DNA of 28,660 nt from JAISGQ01 sp045604945 (GTDB lineage Bacteria; Bacillota; Clostridia; Oscillospirales; Acutalibacteraceae), in the NCBI GenBank assembly GCA_045604945.1, contig JAZUPA010000110.1, positions 1 through 28,660 on the forward strand. The letters are read 5' to 3'. A model generated the notes under the pieces. The model saw only the letters and a program-made list of their open reading frames with translations. It was not told the origin of the DNA and made no database searches. This document shows, piece by piece, positions 1 to 8,113 of the stretch. How positions within the stretch are numbered: the first letter of the stretch is position 1; every line of letters starts with the position of its first letter. The translations under genes were made by a program, and so were the position numbers.

Positions 1-51
1 CCAAAGACCGCTTGGCCTCCGACTTCACCAATTTGGGCGTGCGGTTTTTAT

Positions 52-489
52 TCAGTCGTTGTGGCAGCAGTCGCAGTCGTGGCAGTCGCCGCCGATTTCG
101 CCGATGATGGGCTTGGGGTCAACGCCCTTTCTGGTGTAGTAATCCCAGAGAGCGGACTTTATTGCCTGCTCAGCGAGAACAGAGCAATGAACCTTTACGG
201 GGGGCAGTCCGTCGAGGGCTTCCATAACTGCTTTATTGGTGAGCTTGAGAGCCTCATCAATGGTCTTGCCCTTTACCATCTCGGTTGCCATGGAGCTGGT
301 TGCAACTGCTGCTCCGCAGCCGAAGGTCTTGAACTTTACATCGACTATAACGTTGCCCTCAATCTTGAGGTACATACGCATTATATCTCCGCACTGGGGA
401 TTGCCTACTTCGCCCACGCCGTCAGCATCGGGGATTTCTCCCACGTTGCGGGGATTGGAAAAATGATCGAGAACCTTATCTGAATACAT
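52..489 (-). CDS. nifU: Fe-S cluster assembly scaffold, NifU/IscU-type
   Basis: This 145-residue protein is a cytosolic scaffold on which [2Fe-2S]/[4Fe-4S] clusters are built from sulfide supplied by the cysteine desulfurase encoded just upstream. The fold starts at the N-terminal YSDKVLDHFSNPRNVG signature. All three family ligand cysteines are visible in their usual motifs: NPQCGD (about residue 33), FGCGAA (about 58) and KVHCSVLA (about 102). The family is usually about 125-130 residues. Here the C-terminus carries an extra tail rich in Cys, His and Asp (GGDCHDCDCCHND). That tail is unusual and could bind metal, which is inference. The gene starts 3 bp after the nifS stop on the same strand, so the two are an operon. 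The N-terminal NifU-type scaffold domain is clear; it is not a full-length nitrogen-fixation NifU. Confidence 0.96.
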   Translation of the reverse strand: MYSDKVLDHFSNPRNVGEIPDADGVGEVGNPQCGDIMRMYLKIEGNVIVDVKFKTFGCGAAVATSSMATEMVKGKTIDEALKLTNKAVMEALDGLPPVKVHCSVLAEQAIKSALWDYYTRKGVDPKPIIGEIGGDCHDCDCCHND

Positions 490-492
490 TAT

Positions 493-1677
493 TTACACCT
501 CGTTTTTAATAATCCTGTCCCAGAGAGGAGACATATCGCGCAGACGCTTTACAATGGGAGGCAGAACCTCCAGAATGTAATCAACGTCAGATTCGTCGTT
601 GAAATCATCAAAGCTTATTCTCAGAGAGCCGTGTGCAATCTCGTGAGGGAGACCGATTGCCAGCAGAACATGGCTGGGATCGAGAGAACCCGAAGTACAG
701 GCAGAGCCTGAGGATGCGCACACACCTGCATTATCAAGGAGAAGCAGGAGGGATTCGCCCTCGATGCCCTCAAAGCAGAAGTTTGCATTGCCCGGCAGAC
801 GCTGAGCGGTGGAGCCATTGAGTCGTGAACGCTCGATTTTAAGAACGCCCTCAATGAGCTTATCACGCATTGCTGTAAGCTTTGCGTTTGTTTTTTCCAT
901 ATTGTCTATAGCGTTTTTAAGAGCAACAGCCATTCCGACAATACCTGCGATGTTTTCAGTTCCTGCTCTGCGGTTGCGTTCCTGTGCGCCGCCGTCGATA
1001 AGATTTTCTACTCTGACTCCCAGACGGACATAAAGAAGACCTACGCCCTTGGGTGCGTGGAACTTATGACCGGAAACAGAAAGCATATCTACATTGAGCT
1101 CTTTGACATTTACAGGAATATGTCCCACCGCCTGAACCGCATCAGTATGGAAAAGGACTCCCTTTGCCTTGCAGACTGCTCCGATTTCAGCTATGGGCTG
1201 AATGGTGCCGATCTCGTTGTTTGCCATTATGACGGTGACAAGAGCTGTATCCTCGCGGATTGCATCGCTGACCTGCTGTGCGGTGACAAGACCTTCGCTG
1301 TCAACGGGAAGATATGTTACCTCGAAGCCCTCTTTCTCAAGAGCTGCACAGGTGTGGAGCACTGCATGATGCTCTATCGCTGTAGTAATTATGTGCTTTT
1401 TACCCTTCTTTGCCATCGCCCGGGCTGCGCCCTTTATAGCCCAGTTATCAGCCTCAGAACCGCAGGAGGTTATGAAGATTTCATTGGGCTTTGCACCCAG
1501 ACAGTCTGCAAGGGTCTGACGTGCGTCCATCAGAGCCTTTGCCGCCTCGATACCCTTGGAGTAGATGGAGGAGGGATTTCCATAATTGTCGAGATAAAAC
1601 TCGCTCATTGCATCGAACACTTCGCGGGAAACCTTTGTTGTTGCCGCGTTGTCCGCATAAACAAACCTTTTTTCCAA
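493..1677 (-). CDS. nifS: Cysteine desulfurase, NifS/IscS family
   Basis: This is a 394-residue PLP-dependent enzyme that converts L-cysteine to alanine and passes persulfide sulfur to the NifU scaffold encoded next to it. The N-terminus has the family signature YADNAATTKVS. The PLP-lysine motif SVSGHKFHAPKG and the active-site-cysteine loop SSGSACTSGSLDPSHVL are both intact. Length is normal for group I desulfurases. The start is odd. The reading frame has a TAG only three codons upstream and no ATG before the conserved YADNAATT. The start must therefore be TTG at 1677 (giving MEKRFVYAD) or a rarer ATT/ATC just before it. An AAAGG-like ribosome binding site lies about 9-12 bases upstream. 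It is the first gene of the nifS-nifU operon. The symbol iscS would be equally defensible. Confidence 0.96.
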   Translation of the reverse strand: MEKRFVYADNAATTKVSREVFDAMSEFYLDNYGNPSSIYSKGIEAAKALMDARQTLADCLGAKPNEIFITSCGSEADNWAIKGAARAMAKKGKKHIITTAIEHHAVLHTCAALEKEGFEVTYLPVDSEGLVTAQQVSDAIREDTALVTVIMANNEIGTIQPIAEIGAVCKAKGVLFHTDAVQAVGHIPVNVKELNVDMLSVSGHKFHAPKGVGLLYVRLGVRVENLIDGGAQERNRRAGTENIAGIVGMAVALKNAIDNMEKTNAKLTAMRDKLIEGVLKIERSRLNGSTAQRLPGNANFCFEGIEGESLLLLLDNAGVCASSGSACTSGSLDPSHVLLAIGLPHEIAHGSLRISFDDFNDESDVDYILEVLPPIVKRLRDMSPLWDRIIKNEV

Positions 1678-1721
1678 AATGATCTAAGACCTTTCAAAGT
1701 CATATTTTTTCTTCGGCTTTT

Positions 1722-1750
1722 AATATATACTAAATTAGTCCACTTTTCAA
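1722..1750 (-). promoter_or_regulatory. Probable sigma-A promoter of nifS-nifU
   Basis: On the minus strand, TTGAAA (1750-1745) and TATATT (1727-1722) are separated by exactly 17 bases and lie about 45-70 bases upstream of the nifS start. The leader contains a small palindromic GACYTTTGAAAGGTC-like sequence near 1688-1701 that could be an operator, but this is weak. Confidence 0.6.
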
Positions 1751-1778
1751 TAGGTTTACCAAATTTTTGTAGAATTAT

Positions 1779-2228
1779 TCATTTTCTGTGCCGTTCTGTC
1801 TGCATTACTGCAACTGTATCACAACGCTCGTTGTATTCATGCCCTGCATGTCCCTTTATCCACTCAAAGGTCACTTCGTGCTTGTCGAGTTCATCAAGAA
1901 GCTCGCCCCACATTTCGGGGTTCAGAGCAGGCTTTCCGTCGCTTTTCTTCCAGCCCTTTGCTCTCCATGATCTCGCCCAGCCCTTTGTCACTCCGTCCAC
2001 CACATACTTTGAATCGGTCACAATATGGACGCTGCATTTTCTTTTAAGCGCCTTCAGCGCTTCGATTACCGCTGTAAGCTCCATGCGGTTGTTCGTCGTG
2101 TCCGATGAGCCGCCGGATATCTCCTTTTCCTTGCCCATGCAGACAAGTATCGCGCACCAGCCTCCCGGTCCCGGATTGCCCGAGCATGCTCCGTCCGTAT
2201 ATATTGTTACCTTTGTAAGTTCATTCAT
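1779..2228 (-). CDS. rnhA: Ribonuclease HI
   Basis: This 149-residue cytosolic endonuclease degrades the RNA strand of RNA-DNA hybrids, such as R-loops and primers. The protein opens with the classic beta-strand and catalytic Asp (VTIYTDGACSGNPGPGGW). It also carries the catalytic Glu in NNRMELTAVIEAL, the second Asp in HIVTDSKYVVDG, the His-containing loop WIKGHAGHEYNERCD, and the last catalytic Asp within it. All four carboxylates of the D-E-D-D set are therefore present. Length matches bacterial RNase HI (about 150). It stands alone between nifS and the lipoprotein gene, transcribed leftward. The ATG at 2228 is the natural start, directly before the first strand. Confidence 0.95.
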   Translation of the reverse strand: MNELTKVTIYTDGACSGNPGPGGWCAILVCMGKEKEISGGSSDTTNNRMELTAVIEALKALKRKCSVHIVTDSKYVVDGVTKGWARSWRAKGWKKSDGKPALNPEMWGELLDELDKHEVTFEWIKGHAGHEYNERCDTVAVMQTERHRK

Positions 2229-2347
2229 ATAAGTTACAGCCCCTTTTCGGTGACTATTTTAGCCTACTTAAAAGTGCATGTAAAGCTTTTTGAGGGTTTA
2301 TTGCCTTCGAAAACCGAAAAAGTAACAAATACTTTACTCTTTCATCG

Positions 2348-2376
2348 TTGCAATGGAAATAACTCTGTGTTATAAT
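2348..2376 (+). promoter_or_regulatory. Probable sigma-A promoter of the large lipoprotein gene
   Basis: TTGCAA (2348-2353) and a perfect TATAAT (2371-2376) are 17 bases apart and 60-90 bases upstream of the GTG start at 2437. The 2229-2436 intergenic region holds nothing else that I recognise. Confidence 0.65.
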
Positions 2377-2436
2377 TTCAAAGATTTTGTATAAGCATTT
2401 TTTTGATTTCACATACATACGAAAGGAAATGATGAA

Positions 2437-4344
2437 GTGATTCAGAACAAGAGCAGAAATGCGTTTCTGGCAGCTCTTCTTGCCGTTGTGATGTGCGGAA
2501 TGTTTGTGCTCAGCGGTTGCACAGGCTTCTTCGGCGCAAGAGTTGATGCAGAAGGCACTGACCCTTATCAGCTTCCCAATGTCCGCGGTGTCTGGAGTGC
2601 CGGCAGTATAAACGACACTATAGTGCCTTATTTTGAGCAGATTATTGCATCTCTCAAGCTGGCAAACTCCAATGAAGACAATGAACTTGTTGGTAAAATG
2701 CGCTACAGCGTTGAGGTCGTCGACGGTGAGACCGTCCTCCTCTCATGGCTTGAAGGCACTCAGGGACAGAAAATCATGCTGCCCGGTGTGATTCTTGACG
2801 CCGACAGATGTGAGGTTTCAGGATATATTCCCGATTGCATAGCTGACTATGAGATTCTTAAAAACGCCATGGCTGTTGCAGCCTTCGGGGTCAATGTGGA
2901 TCTTTACAATATGGATTCTCCCGTTTCTGCCACTCAGATGGCAAGCGCTCTTATCTCATGGTACGAAACAAGAACAGGCAAAGAGGTTGATTATTCCTCT
3001 GTCTCTGCATCGGTTTCCGATACTGCTTCCAAAAAGCTCCTTGCACTTATCCCCGACTACAGTTATTCCGATAAGCTCATCGCCGACAGCGATGCTACCA
3101 CCGCCATGTTTGTCGATACTCTCGCTGTTCTTATGAGTGAGATCAACTATGAGGTTTACGGTGTTGGCAGCGGAAACGTAAAGCTTATGGATTTTGTCCG
3201 CTATGCTGAGCTTTTCCTTGGTATGTACACCCCTGCAGGAATCAATTATGACTATGTTTCCGGTTTTTCCGACAACGGTGAGGATGAGGCTGCCGGCAGC
3301 AGCGAGGCTGCAGAGGACGGCGAAGGCATCAAGCTCGAAAGCGACTGGGCTGCCCGCATCGCTTCCATCAATATCTTCAATTCCATCGACAGCGTAATGG
3401 CTCAGTCCGAGGAAGCTGTCACAAGACTTGACCTTGCCGATAACATGCTCCTTATTCTCAAGGCAGGCTACGATACCGATGTTCAGGGTCAGATCACCCT
3501 TTCTGACTGCACCGCTGAGAGTGCAAAGGTCATGATTGATTACGCAATCATGAAAAACTTCCCCGAAAATTCAAACCTCTTCACCCCCGATTACAAGCTG
3601 CGCGCCTATGAGCTCCCCTCTATGGTTGCAGACTTTACCAACCACTGCTTCGTTTCCTGGAACAACGAAGGTGACTACCACTATTACGACCATCTTACTA
3701 TGAATGTCATCTGCAGCGCACTCTCTTCTCTTGAAAGCTTCTACGCTGCACAAAGCTATTATCCCCCCGAGGAAGAGCCCGAGAAGGTAATCAACAATGC
3801 CGACGGCAACTGGTTTATGACCACTCTCGACTCCGGTGATTATGCTGAGGACAACGCAACTGTTGCTGCAGCTGCAATGGCTCTCCACTGGAGCGGTCAC
3901 ACAGAATACTCCGTAAGAGCTCTCAGAGATACCTATATCGAAGATTCCGACTCCGAATGGGACAACGACCTTATCGTTTCTGTTCTTTCTGAATACGGCG
4001 AAAACGCTGCAATCTGTGAGGATATCACCACCGATGCTGTTCTCACCGAGCTGCGCGCAGGCAATATTATCCTCGCCCGTTACAGCGACACCGGCACAAA
4101 GGATGTTCAGTGCATGATCATCTACGGCTTTGAAAAGAACGGCAATTCGGTCAAGCTCTACACCAATAACCCCTGCATCAGACATTCACTTCCCACCTAC
4201 GCAAACGGCAATACCCCCGGCAAGGCTGAGGTTGTGGAAGGCGAGCTTGCTCTCTGGCTCATCAATGAAGCTGACAGCGATTATATTGTGATCTATGCAG
4301 AAGGCAATGCCCCTGCAGGCGATGTTTCAGCTTCCGATCAGTAA
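2437..4344 (+). CDS. Large surface lipoprotein with a degenerate C39-peptidase-like C-terminus
   Basis: This is a 635-residue predicted lipoprotein. The N-terminus is basic, then hydrophobic, then a lipobox (VLSGC, lipidated Cys28), so it should be anchored outside the membrane. The body (about residues 40-450) is acidic and not recognised by me. The C-terminal region (about 458-625) follows the layout of C39-like peptidases: a helix like the one carrying the nucleophile (DNATVAAAAMALHW, about 472-485), and a strand like the one carrying the catalytic His (DVQCMIIYGFEKNG, about 556-569) followed by LYTNNP. The expected Cys and His are not there, so if the similarity is real the domain is a pseudo-enzyme. 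The start is GTG with AAAGGA nine bases upstream. A three-codon ATG-ATG-AAG-TGA mini-ORF overlaps this start out of frame. Function is unknown. Confidence 0.85.
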   Translation: MIQNKSRNAFLAALLAVVMCGMFVLSGCTGFFGARVDAEGTDPYQLPNVRGVWSAGSINDTIVPYFEQIIASLKLANSNEDNELVGKMRYSVEVVDGETVLLSWLEGTQGQKIMLPGVILDADRCEVSGYIPDCIADYEILKNAMAVAAFGVNVDLYNMDSPVSATQMASALISWYETRTGKEVDYSSVSASVSDTASKKLLALIPDYSYSDKLIADSDATTAMFVDTLAVLMSEINYEVYGVGSGNVKLMDFVRYAELFLGMYTPAGINYDYVSGFSDNGEDEAAGSSEAAEDGEGIKLESDWAARIASINIFNSIDSVMAQSEEAVTRLDLADNMLLILKAGYDTDVQGQITLSDCTAESAKVMIDYAIMKNFPENSNLFTPDYKLRAYELPSMVADFTNHCFVSWNNEGDYHYYDHLTMNVICSALSSLESFYAAQSYYPPEEEPEKVINNADGNWFMTTLDSGDYAEDNATVAAAAMALHWSGHTEYSVRALRDTYIEDSDSEWDNDLIVSVLSEYGENAAICEDITTDAVLTELRAGNIILARYSDTGTKDVQCMIIYGFEKNGNSVKLYTNNPCIRHSLPTYANGNTPGKAEVVEGELALWLINEADSDYIVIYAEGNAPAGDVSASDQ

Positions 4345-4349
4345 AAGCA

Positions 4350-4382
4350 AAAATCCGCAGAATGATTTCTGCGGATTTTTCA
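4350..4382 (+). terminator. Rho-independent terminator after the lipoprotein gene
   Basis: A 12-bp stem (AAATCCGCAGAA / TTCTGCGGATTT, loop TGAT) begins a few bases after the TAA stop and ends in a T-run. Confidence 0.9.
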
Positions 4383-4399
4383 TTTATTAATGCACCGCA

Positions 4400-4440
4400 A
4401 AAGAGAACCCCGACGCCTCTTCGTCGGGGTTCTCTTTATT
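4400..4440 (+). terminator. Second terminator-like hairpin
   Basis: A perfect 16-bp stem (AAAGAGAACCCCGACG with CGTCGGGGTTCTCTTT, loop CCTCTT) lies directly behind the first terminator. The T-run is short, but the A-rich side would serve leftward transcripts as well, so it may act in both directions. Confidence 0.75.
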
Positions 4441-4481
4441 AGCGTATACTAATTCTGGCAACAAATATGGAAGGAGAAAAA

Positions 4482-4625
4482 ATGAAGAAAGTAGAAGTCT
4501 TTCAGCAGAAGCCTGGCATTCCTCTGCATCAACCTCTAGACTATAGTATGAACTATAATTATGAATTAGCTATGTGCAATTTTAATTGTTTATGTAAACA
4601 TTTAGTTGCTTGCGCAACTATGTGA
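4482..4625 (+). CDS. Small cysteine-rich peptide ORF (47 aa), unknown
   Basis: This is a 47-codon ORF with a strong ribosome binding site, AAGGAG, six bases before the ATG. The N-terminal half is hydrophilic (MKKVEVFQQKPGIP). The C-terminal third is hydrophobic with four cysteines at positions 32, 36, 38 and 44 (AMCNFNCLCKH, then VACATM). The last codons overlap a 7-bp hairpin (TAGTTGC/GCAACTA). I do not recognise a family. A charged leader followed by a short Cys-rich end recalls precursors of ribosomally made modified peptides, but no modifying enzyme or exporter is near and I see no good -35 box. It may be a real small gene or a chance ORF in the 4441-4698 gap between the terminators and trxA. 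Confidence 0.4.
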   Translation: MKKVEVFQQKPGIPLHQPLDYSMNYNYELAMCNFNCLCKHLVACATM

Positions 4626-4698
4626 GACAAAATGTAAATATGTGCATTTTAACCAATTCTGCTCTATTTCTTCACTATTTTGAATGTTCGAAGGCTTA

Positions 4699-5010
4699 TC
4701 AGCCTTCGAGCAATTTTATCAGATCTTCCTTGCTGCGAAGTCCTACAGCGTTGGCTATGACCTCGCCTTTTTCAAAAACAAGAATGGTGGGTATGCTCAT
4801 AATGCCGTATCTGCTTGCGATTTCAGGGTCGCTGTCAACATTGACCTTTCCGACTGCAAACACGCCGTCGTACTCCTCTGCAAGGGAGTCAACAATAGGT
4901 CCCTGCATACGGCAAGGTCCGCACCAGGGCGCCCAGAAATCAACAAGTACCTTTTTATCGCCATTGATCACACTGTCAAAATTATCTTTTGTAAGCTCTA
5001 ATACTGCCAT
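4699..5010 (-). CDS. trxA: Thioredoxin
   Basis: This is a 103-residue cytosolic dithiol carrier that reduces protein disulfides and is itself recycled by thioredoxin reductase. The active site WAPWCGPCRMQ is intact, the cis-proline loop SIPTILVFEKGE is present, and the length is that of a standard bacterial thioredoxin. The frame is open a little further upstream. I choose the ATG at 5010 because AAAGGAAG lies eight bases before it and the protein then starts MAVLELTKDNF as the family does. An 8-bp hairpin (TCGAAGGC/GCCTTCGA, 4688-4709) overlaps the stop codon but has no T-run, so it is a poor terminator. It is monocistronic as far as can be seen. Confidence 0.95.
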   Translation of the reverse strand: MAVLELTKDNFDSVINGDKKVLVDFWAPWCGPCRMQGPIVDSLAEEYDGVFAVGKVNVDSDPEIASRYGIMSIPTILVFEKGEVIANAVGLRSKEDLIKLLEG

Positions 5011-5084
5011 AATTATTTCTTCCTTTCTTTTTTTCTTATTGTAATACATTTTTCGCCCGATAGTATGAAATACCGATGAATTTT

Positions 5085-5657
5085 TTACTCAGTTTCTTCC
5101 CCTTCGGTATTTTCATTTGCTTCAAGCACTGTTTCCGTAATCAGCTTGGACAGGTTTGCCTGTATTGCCGTTTCCAGAACAAACCCCTGCACCGCCATAT
5201 CGGTTTCTGTTTCGCTGTAGATGGGCTCTGCCAGCACCGACAGCTGTCCTGTATATTCTGTGGAAACCTTCTTATGGGTTATGACAAAGCGCTCGTACAT
5301 TTCCCTTGCTTCACCTGAATCCGTTTCAAGGGGTATCATCTTTCTTACCGATGAGATATTCATGGTCTGCTTCAGTATGCATACCATGATCAGATATGCA
5401 ATGTGTATCCTTGAATATTTCTTGTTTATCGGCGCAGGGATTATCTTCATCTTGACGTAGTTGTTTATCATTGCCGGGGTTACGGTTTTTTCGCTGTCCC
5501 CCTCACGGGAAATTATCGAAAGATATTTATTGACCAGAATAACCACCTGATCCATATACAGCTCAAGGTCAGGCATATCGTCCCATGAAGGCAGATTATA
5601 GTATTCCAGTCTCTCCTTCCACTTATTCAGTATATCAAGCACCTTTTCTTTCTGCAT
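5085..5657 (-). CDS. DUF1836 family protein
   Basis: This 190-residue protein matches the DUF1836 family of Firmicutes. The N-terminal LPSWDDMPDLELYMDQVV segment and the middle VTPAMINNYVKMKIIPAPINKKYSRIHIAYLIMVCILKQ are typical. The latter looks like a MerR-type winged helix (NNYVKMKIIPAP). From this a DNA-binding regulatory role is often assumed for the family; no target is known to me. The C-terminal 30 residues are very acidic. The ATG at 5657 is chosen over two upstream candidates because a perfect AGGAGG sits seven bases before it, whereas the ATG at 5663 would be one base from that site. It is divergent from degV. Confidence 0.85.
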   Translation of the reverse strand: MQKEKVLDILNKWKERLEYYNLPSWDDMPDLELYMDQVVILVNKYLSIISREGDSEKTVTPAMINNYVKMKIIPAPINKKYSRIHIAYLIMVCILKQTMNISSVRKMIPLETDSGEAREMYERFVITHKKVSTEYTGQLSVLAEPIYSETETDMAVQGFVLETAIQANLSKLITETVLEANENTEGEETE

Positions 5658-5752
5658 GTCCATACCTCCTGTTTGCAATAATTATATCACATACATTAAA
5701 GAAACGCAATGATGTAATTGGAATTTCTATTATTTATTTTTCGGATTACCAC

Positions 5753-5781
5753 TTGACAAATTTAAAATTACGTTGTAATCT
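5753..5781 (+). promoter_or_regulatory. Probable promoter of degV
   Basis: A perfect -35 box TTGACA (5753-5758) is followed at 17 bases by TAATCT, or at 15 bases by TGTAAT. Neither -10 is ideal. It lies about 70 bases upstream of the degV start. Confidence 0.5.
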
Positions 5782-5845
5782 GGTTTTGGTTACTAGATAT
5801 AACGATTCCAAAACAAAGATAACATGTTATGCGAGGTGCAACAAT

Positions 5846-6739
5846 ATGAGTTTTATTATTACCGTTGATTCCATGTGCAATATCACAGATACCTATACAG
5901 AAAAACACGACATCAGAATTATCCCCTTTTCTTACAGCTGCGACGGCAATATCTACTGCGATACTGCCGATTCTCCCATCCGCAGCGCAGCGGAAATATC
6001 CACCCATGCTCCTGAAATTGCGGAATATGTGGATTTCTGGAGGCGGATTCTTTCAGAAGGACAGCCTGTTCTTCACATAAGCGCAGGCAGTCTGTTCGAG
6101 CAGGCATACGCAAACGCTTTCATTGCCCGCGATATTCTGACTGCCCAGAACAGGGATGCTGAGATTTATATTATCGACTCCTGCTCGGTATCCTGCGGCT
6201 GCACTCTGCTGCTTTACAAGGCTGTCCGCATGCGCTTTGAGGGCATTGGTGCCTCTGACTGTGCAGGCGCTCTTGATTCATTCAAAAAGAACATAAACGG
6301 CTTTGTTATTTCGAGGGATGCCGTTTCCTCTTATAAAAGCGGACTTCTCAGCTTCCCTTCCATGCTGCGGGCAGCGATAACAGGAGAAGATACTGTTCAT
6401 TCAGTTTCTGACCTTTTCGGCGGCGTATTCTTTTCCCATTGCGCTCCTGAGCAGGTTTCAGAGCTTGCTGCCCGTTGCTGCAGCGAAAACTCCATGCCGC
6501 TCTGCATTTCCTACAGCGGAGACCGTGCTCCTGCAGAAAAACTTGCCCGGATGCTCTCTGTACGATACGGCTTTAGGAATATTGAACTTTTCAGCATGAA
6601 TACCACACAGTCTTCACTGCTCTCCGAAGGCACAATCGCCTTGTTTTTTCACGGTTTGCTGAAGGAAGAATTCCCTGCAGTTTCCCGCCGACGCTGTCCT
6701 GCTGAAAGAAAATTCATCCCAAAACCTGTATATTTGTAA
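5846..6739 (+). CDS. DegV family fatty-acid-binding protein
   Basis: This is a 297-residue member of the DegV (FakB-like) family. These proteins bind a long-chain fatty acid between two alpha/beta domains and, in characterised cases, present it to the fatty-acid kinase FakA. The family opening is FIITVDSMCNITDTY, followed by IRIIPFSYSCDGNIYCD. The usual SSGLSGTY-type motif appears as ISAGSLFEQAY, and the conserved IIDSCSVSCG follows. The second half carries GFVISRD and GGVFFSHCAPEQ. The sequence departs from canonical DegV at the lipid-head motif, so fatty-acid binding is inferred. The ATG at 5846 is chosen because GAGGTG lies upstream and the family start is there, although the frame is open further upstream. 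It is preceded by its own promoter and diverges from DUF1836. Confidence 0.88.
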   Translation: MSFIITVDSMCNITDTYTEKHDIRIIPFSYSCDGNIYCDTADSPIRSAAEISTHAPEIAEYVDFWRRILSEGQPVLHISAGSLFEQAYANAFIARDILTAQNRDAEIYIIDSCSVSCGCTLLLYKAVRMRFEGIGASDCAGALDSFKKNINGFVISRDAVSSYKSGLLSFPSMLRAAITGEDTVHSVSDLFGGVFFSHCAPEQVSELAARCCSENSMPLCISYSGDRAPAEKLARMLSVRYGFRNIELFSMNTTQSSLLSEGTIALFFHGLLKEEFPAVSRRRCPAERKFIPKPVYL

Positions 6740-6849
6740 TTTTTATAAAAATTAAATTGATATTTCTTCTTCCGTGTGATATTATAGATTAGAGTATTGT
6801 GATATAGTGTTATCCGTCTCTGATTCTAGCGTATTGTGTGGTGACTTTT

Positions 6850-8109
6850 GTGTTTTGTCCTAACTGCGGCTTCAATTCTGCCCCGGGAACAATGTTCTGC
6901 GGAAAATGCGGCACAAGGCTGAACTCCGCTCCGGCACAGCAGAACCCGTATTCTGCTCCCGCGCAGCAGACTCCCCCTGCCCAGCCCTACATCACTCACA
7001 CCCCTCCGCAAAGGGCTTCCTATATCCCTGCCCAGCCCCCTGTTGACACTGTAAATCCCTATCCGGGTCAGGTTTCAGACGCTGTTTCAAAACCCAATTA
7101 TCAGACCTACGGCTCATCCATGATGCAGTCGCCTTATATAACAGGCGGTTTCAGGTCTTCCGCTCCCGTTCTCTCCACCAGCAGAGAGGGTGCAGCGCAG
7201 TATACTGCGGTTTCCACCAATGTTTATTCTCCTCAGGCAAGAGCCGCTGCCATGGCTAACGAAAAGGCAAACAAAAAGAGAAAGGTCGGCAATGTAATAA
7301 TGACCGTTCTCGCTGTCGTTCTTCTTGCGGGTATGGCAGGACTGCTTTATTTTTCGGGAATATTCGAGCAGTCGGACAACGGCATATATATCCCCCCTTC
7401 TTCCGGCGGGTCGGTCGAAGCTCCCGTAATCACTCCCGTTGTTTCTGACAGCGATGAGGATTCAGAGGATACCTCTGCAGGGGATGTTTCAGATTCTGAT
7501 GCTGACAGCGCACCTGCTCCCGAGGGCAGCTCTGTTCCAAGAGGAATGAGCATTTCTGAGTTTGCTGATATCAACGCCTTTATTTCTGCGTTTACCGAAA
7601 CAGGGCTTATCAACATCAACTCTTCCATCTCATCCGAAGACCTGGCAGCATTTGCCGTTTCCAGTCTTTCGATGAATTCATCTGTATACAGCAGCATCTC
7701 CGACGGCTTCTCCTACGGCGATGATACATACAACTACAGTATCTCCGAGAGCCTTGTAAAGCAGCGCATCAGCCATTACTTCGGCAATAACGCCCAGATT
7801 TATCCCGCTGCCGGCGACAGCGGCGACGGGTGGCTTTATTACAGCGGCAATTATTATTTCAAGGAAATCGCTCAGTCCAAGGGCTTTGCAATCATCACAG
7901 GCTGCACTGAGTCCGGCGACATTGTCACTGTAACATTCAAGCTCTTCTCATCTCAGGGCAACGATTCCGAATACTATTACATGACCGCCAAAAATGCAGA
8001 AAGCGCAGGCTGCACTGTTATCGGCAGCGGCACTGCGGTACTCGGCAAGACCTCTTATAACGGTCGTGAAACATATCTCATCCAGTCGATTGAGACAACC
8101 TTATCCTGA
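6850..8109 (+). CDS. Zinc-ribbon, single-pass membrane protein
   Basis: This 419-residue protein has three parts. First is an N-terminal zinc ribbon with two CxxC knuckles (FCPNCG and FCGKCG). Second is a long Pro/Gln/Ala-rich low-complexity linker (to about residue 145), followed by one transmembrane helix (about 147-170, IMTVLAVVLLAGMAGLLYF). Third is an extracellular Ser/Asp-rich stalk and a C-terminal folded region (about 230-419). With zinc-ribbon-first proteins the ribbon is cytosolic and the C-terminus outside. The C-terminal domain is not recognised. Two in-frame GTG starts are possible, at 6838 and 6850. I prefer 6850 because it gives the very common MFCPNCG beginning with GGTGA five bases upstream, but the ribosome binding site is poor for both. 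A clear terminator follows. It is probably a sensor or envelope protein; the exact role is unknown. Confidence 0.82.
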   Translation: MFCPNCGFNSAPGTMFCGKCGTRLNSAPAQQNPYSAPAQQTPPAQPYITHTPPQRASYIPAQPPVDTVNPYPGQVSDAVSKPNYQTYGSSMMQSPYITGGFRSSAPVLSTSREGAAQYTAVSTNVYSPQARAAAMANEKANKKRKVGNVIMTVLAVVLLAGMAGLLYFSGIFEQSDNGIYIPPSSGGSVEAPVITPVVSDSDEDSEDTSAGDVSDSDADSAPAPEGSSVPRGMSISEFADINAFISAFTETGLININSSISSEDLAAFAVSSLSMNSSVYSSISDGFSYGDDTYNYSISESLVKQRISHYFGNNAQIYPAAGDSGDGWLYYSGNYYFKEIAQSKGFAIITGCTESGDIVTVTFKLFSSQGNDSEYYYMTAKNAESAGCTVIGSGTAVLGKTSYNGRETYLIQSIETTLS

Positions 8110-8113
8110 TGAA

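Noticed and set aside
1..51. Terminator-like inverted segment at the left edge (ACCGC...GCGGT then T-run)
   Set aside because: The arms are only five bases with a weak inner pairing, and its gene would lie outside the window, so it is not called.
1057..2232. Long open frame (391 codons) on the plus strand
   Set aside because: It runs antisense through nifS and rnhA, which both have full catalytic motifs. The translated plus-strand frame is Cys-rich with no recognisable domain.
3571..4185. 204-codon minus-strand frame
   Set aside because: It is antisense to the C-terminal part of the lipoprotein gene, with no ribosome binding site and a composition typical of a shadow frame.
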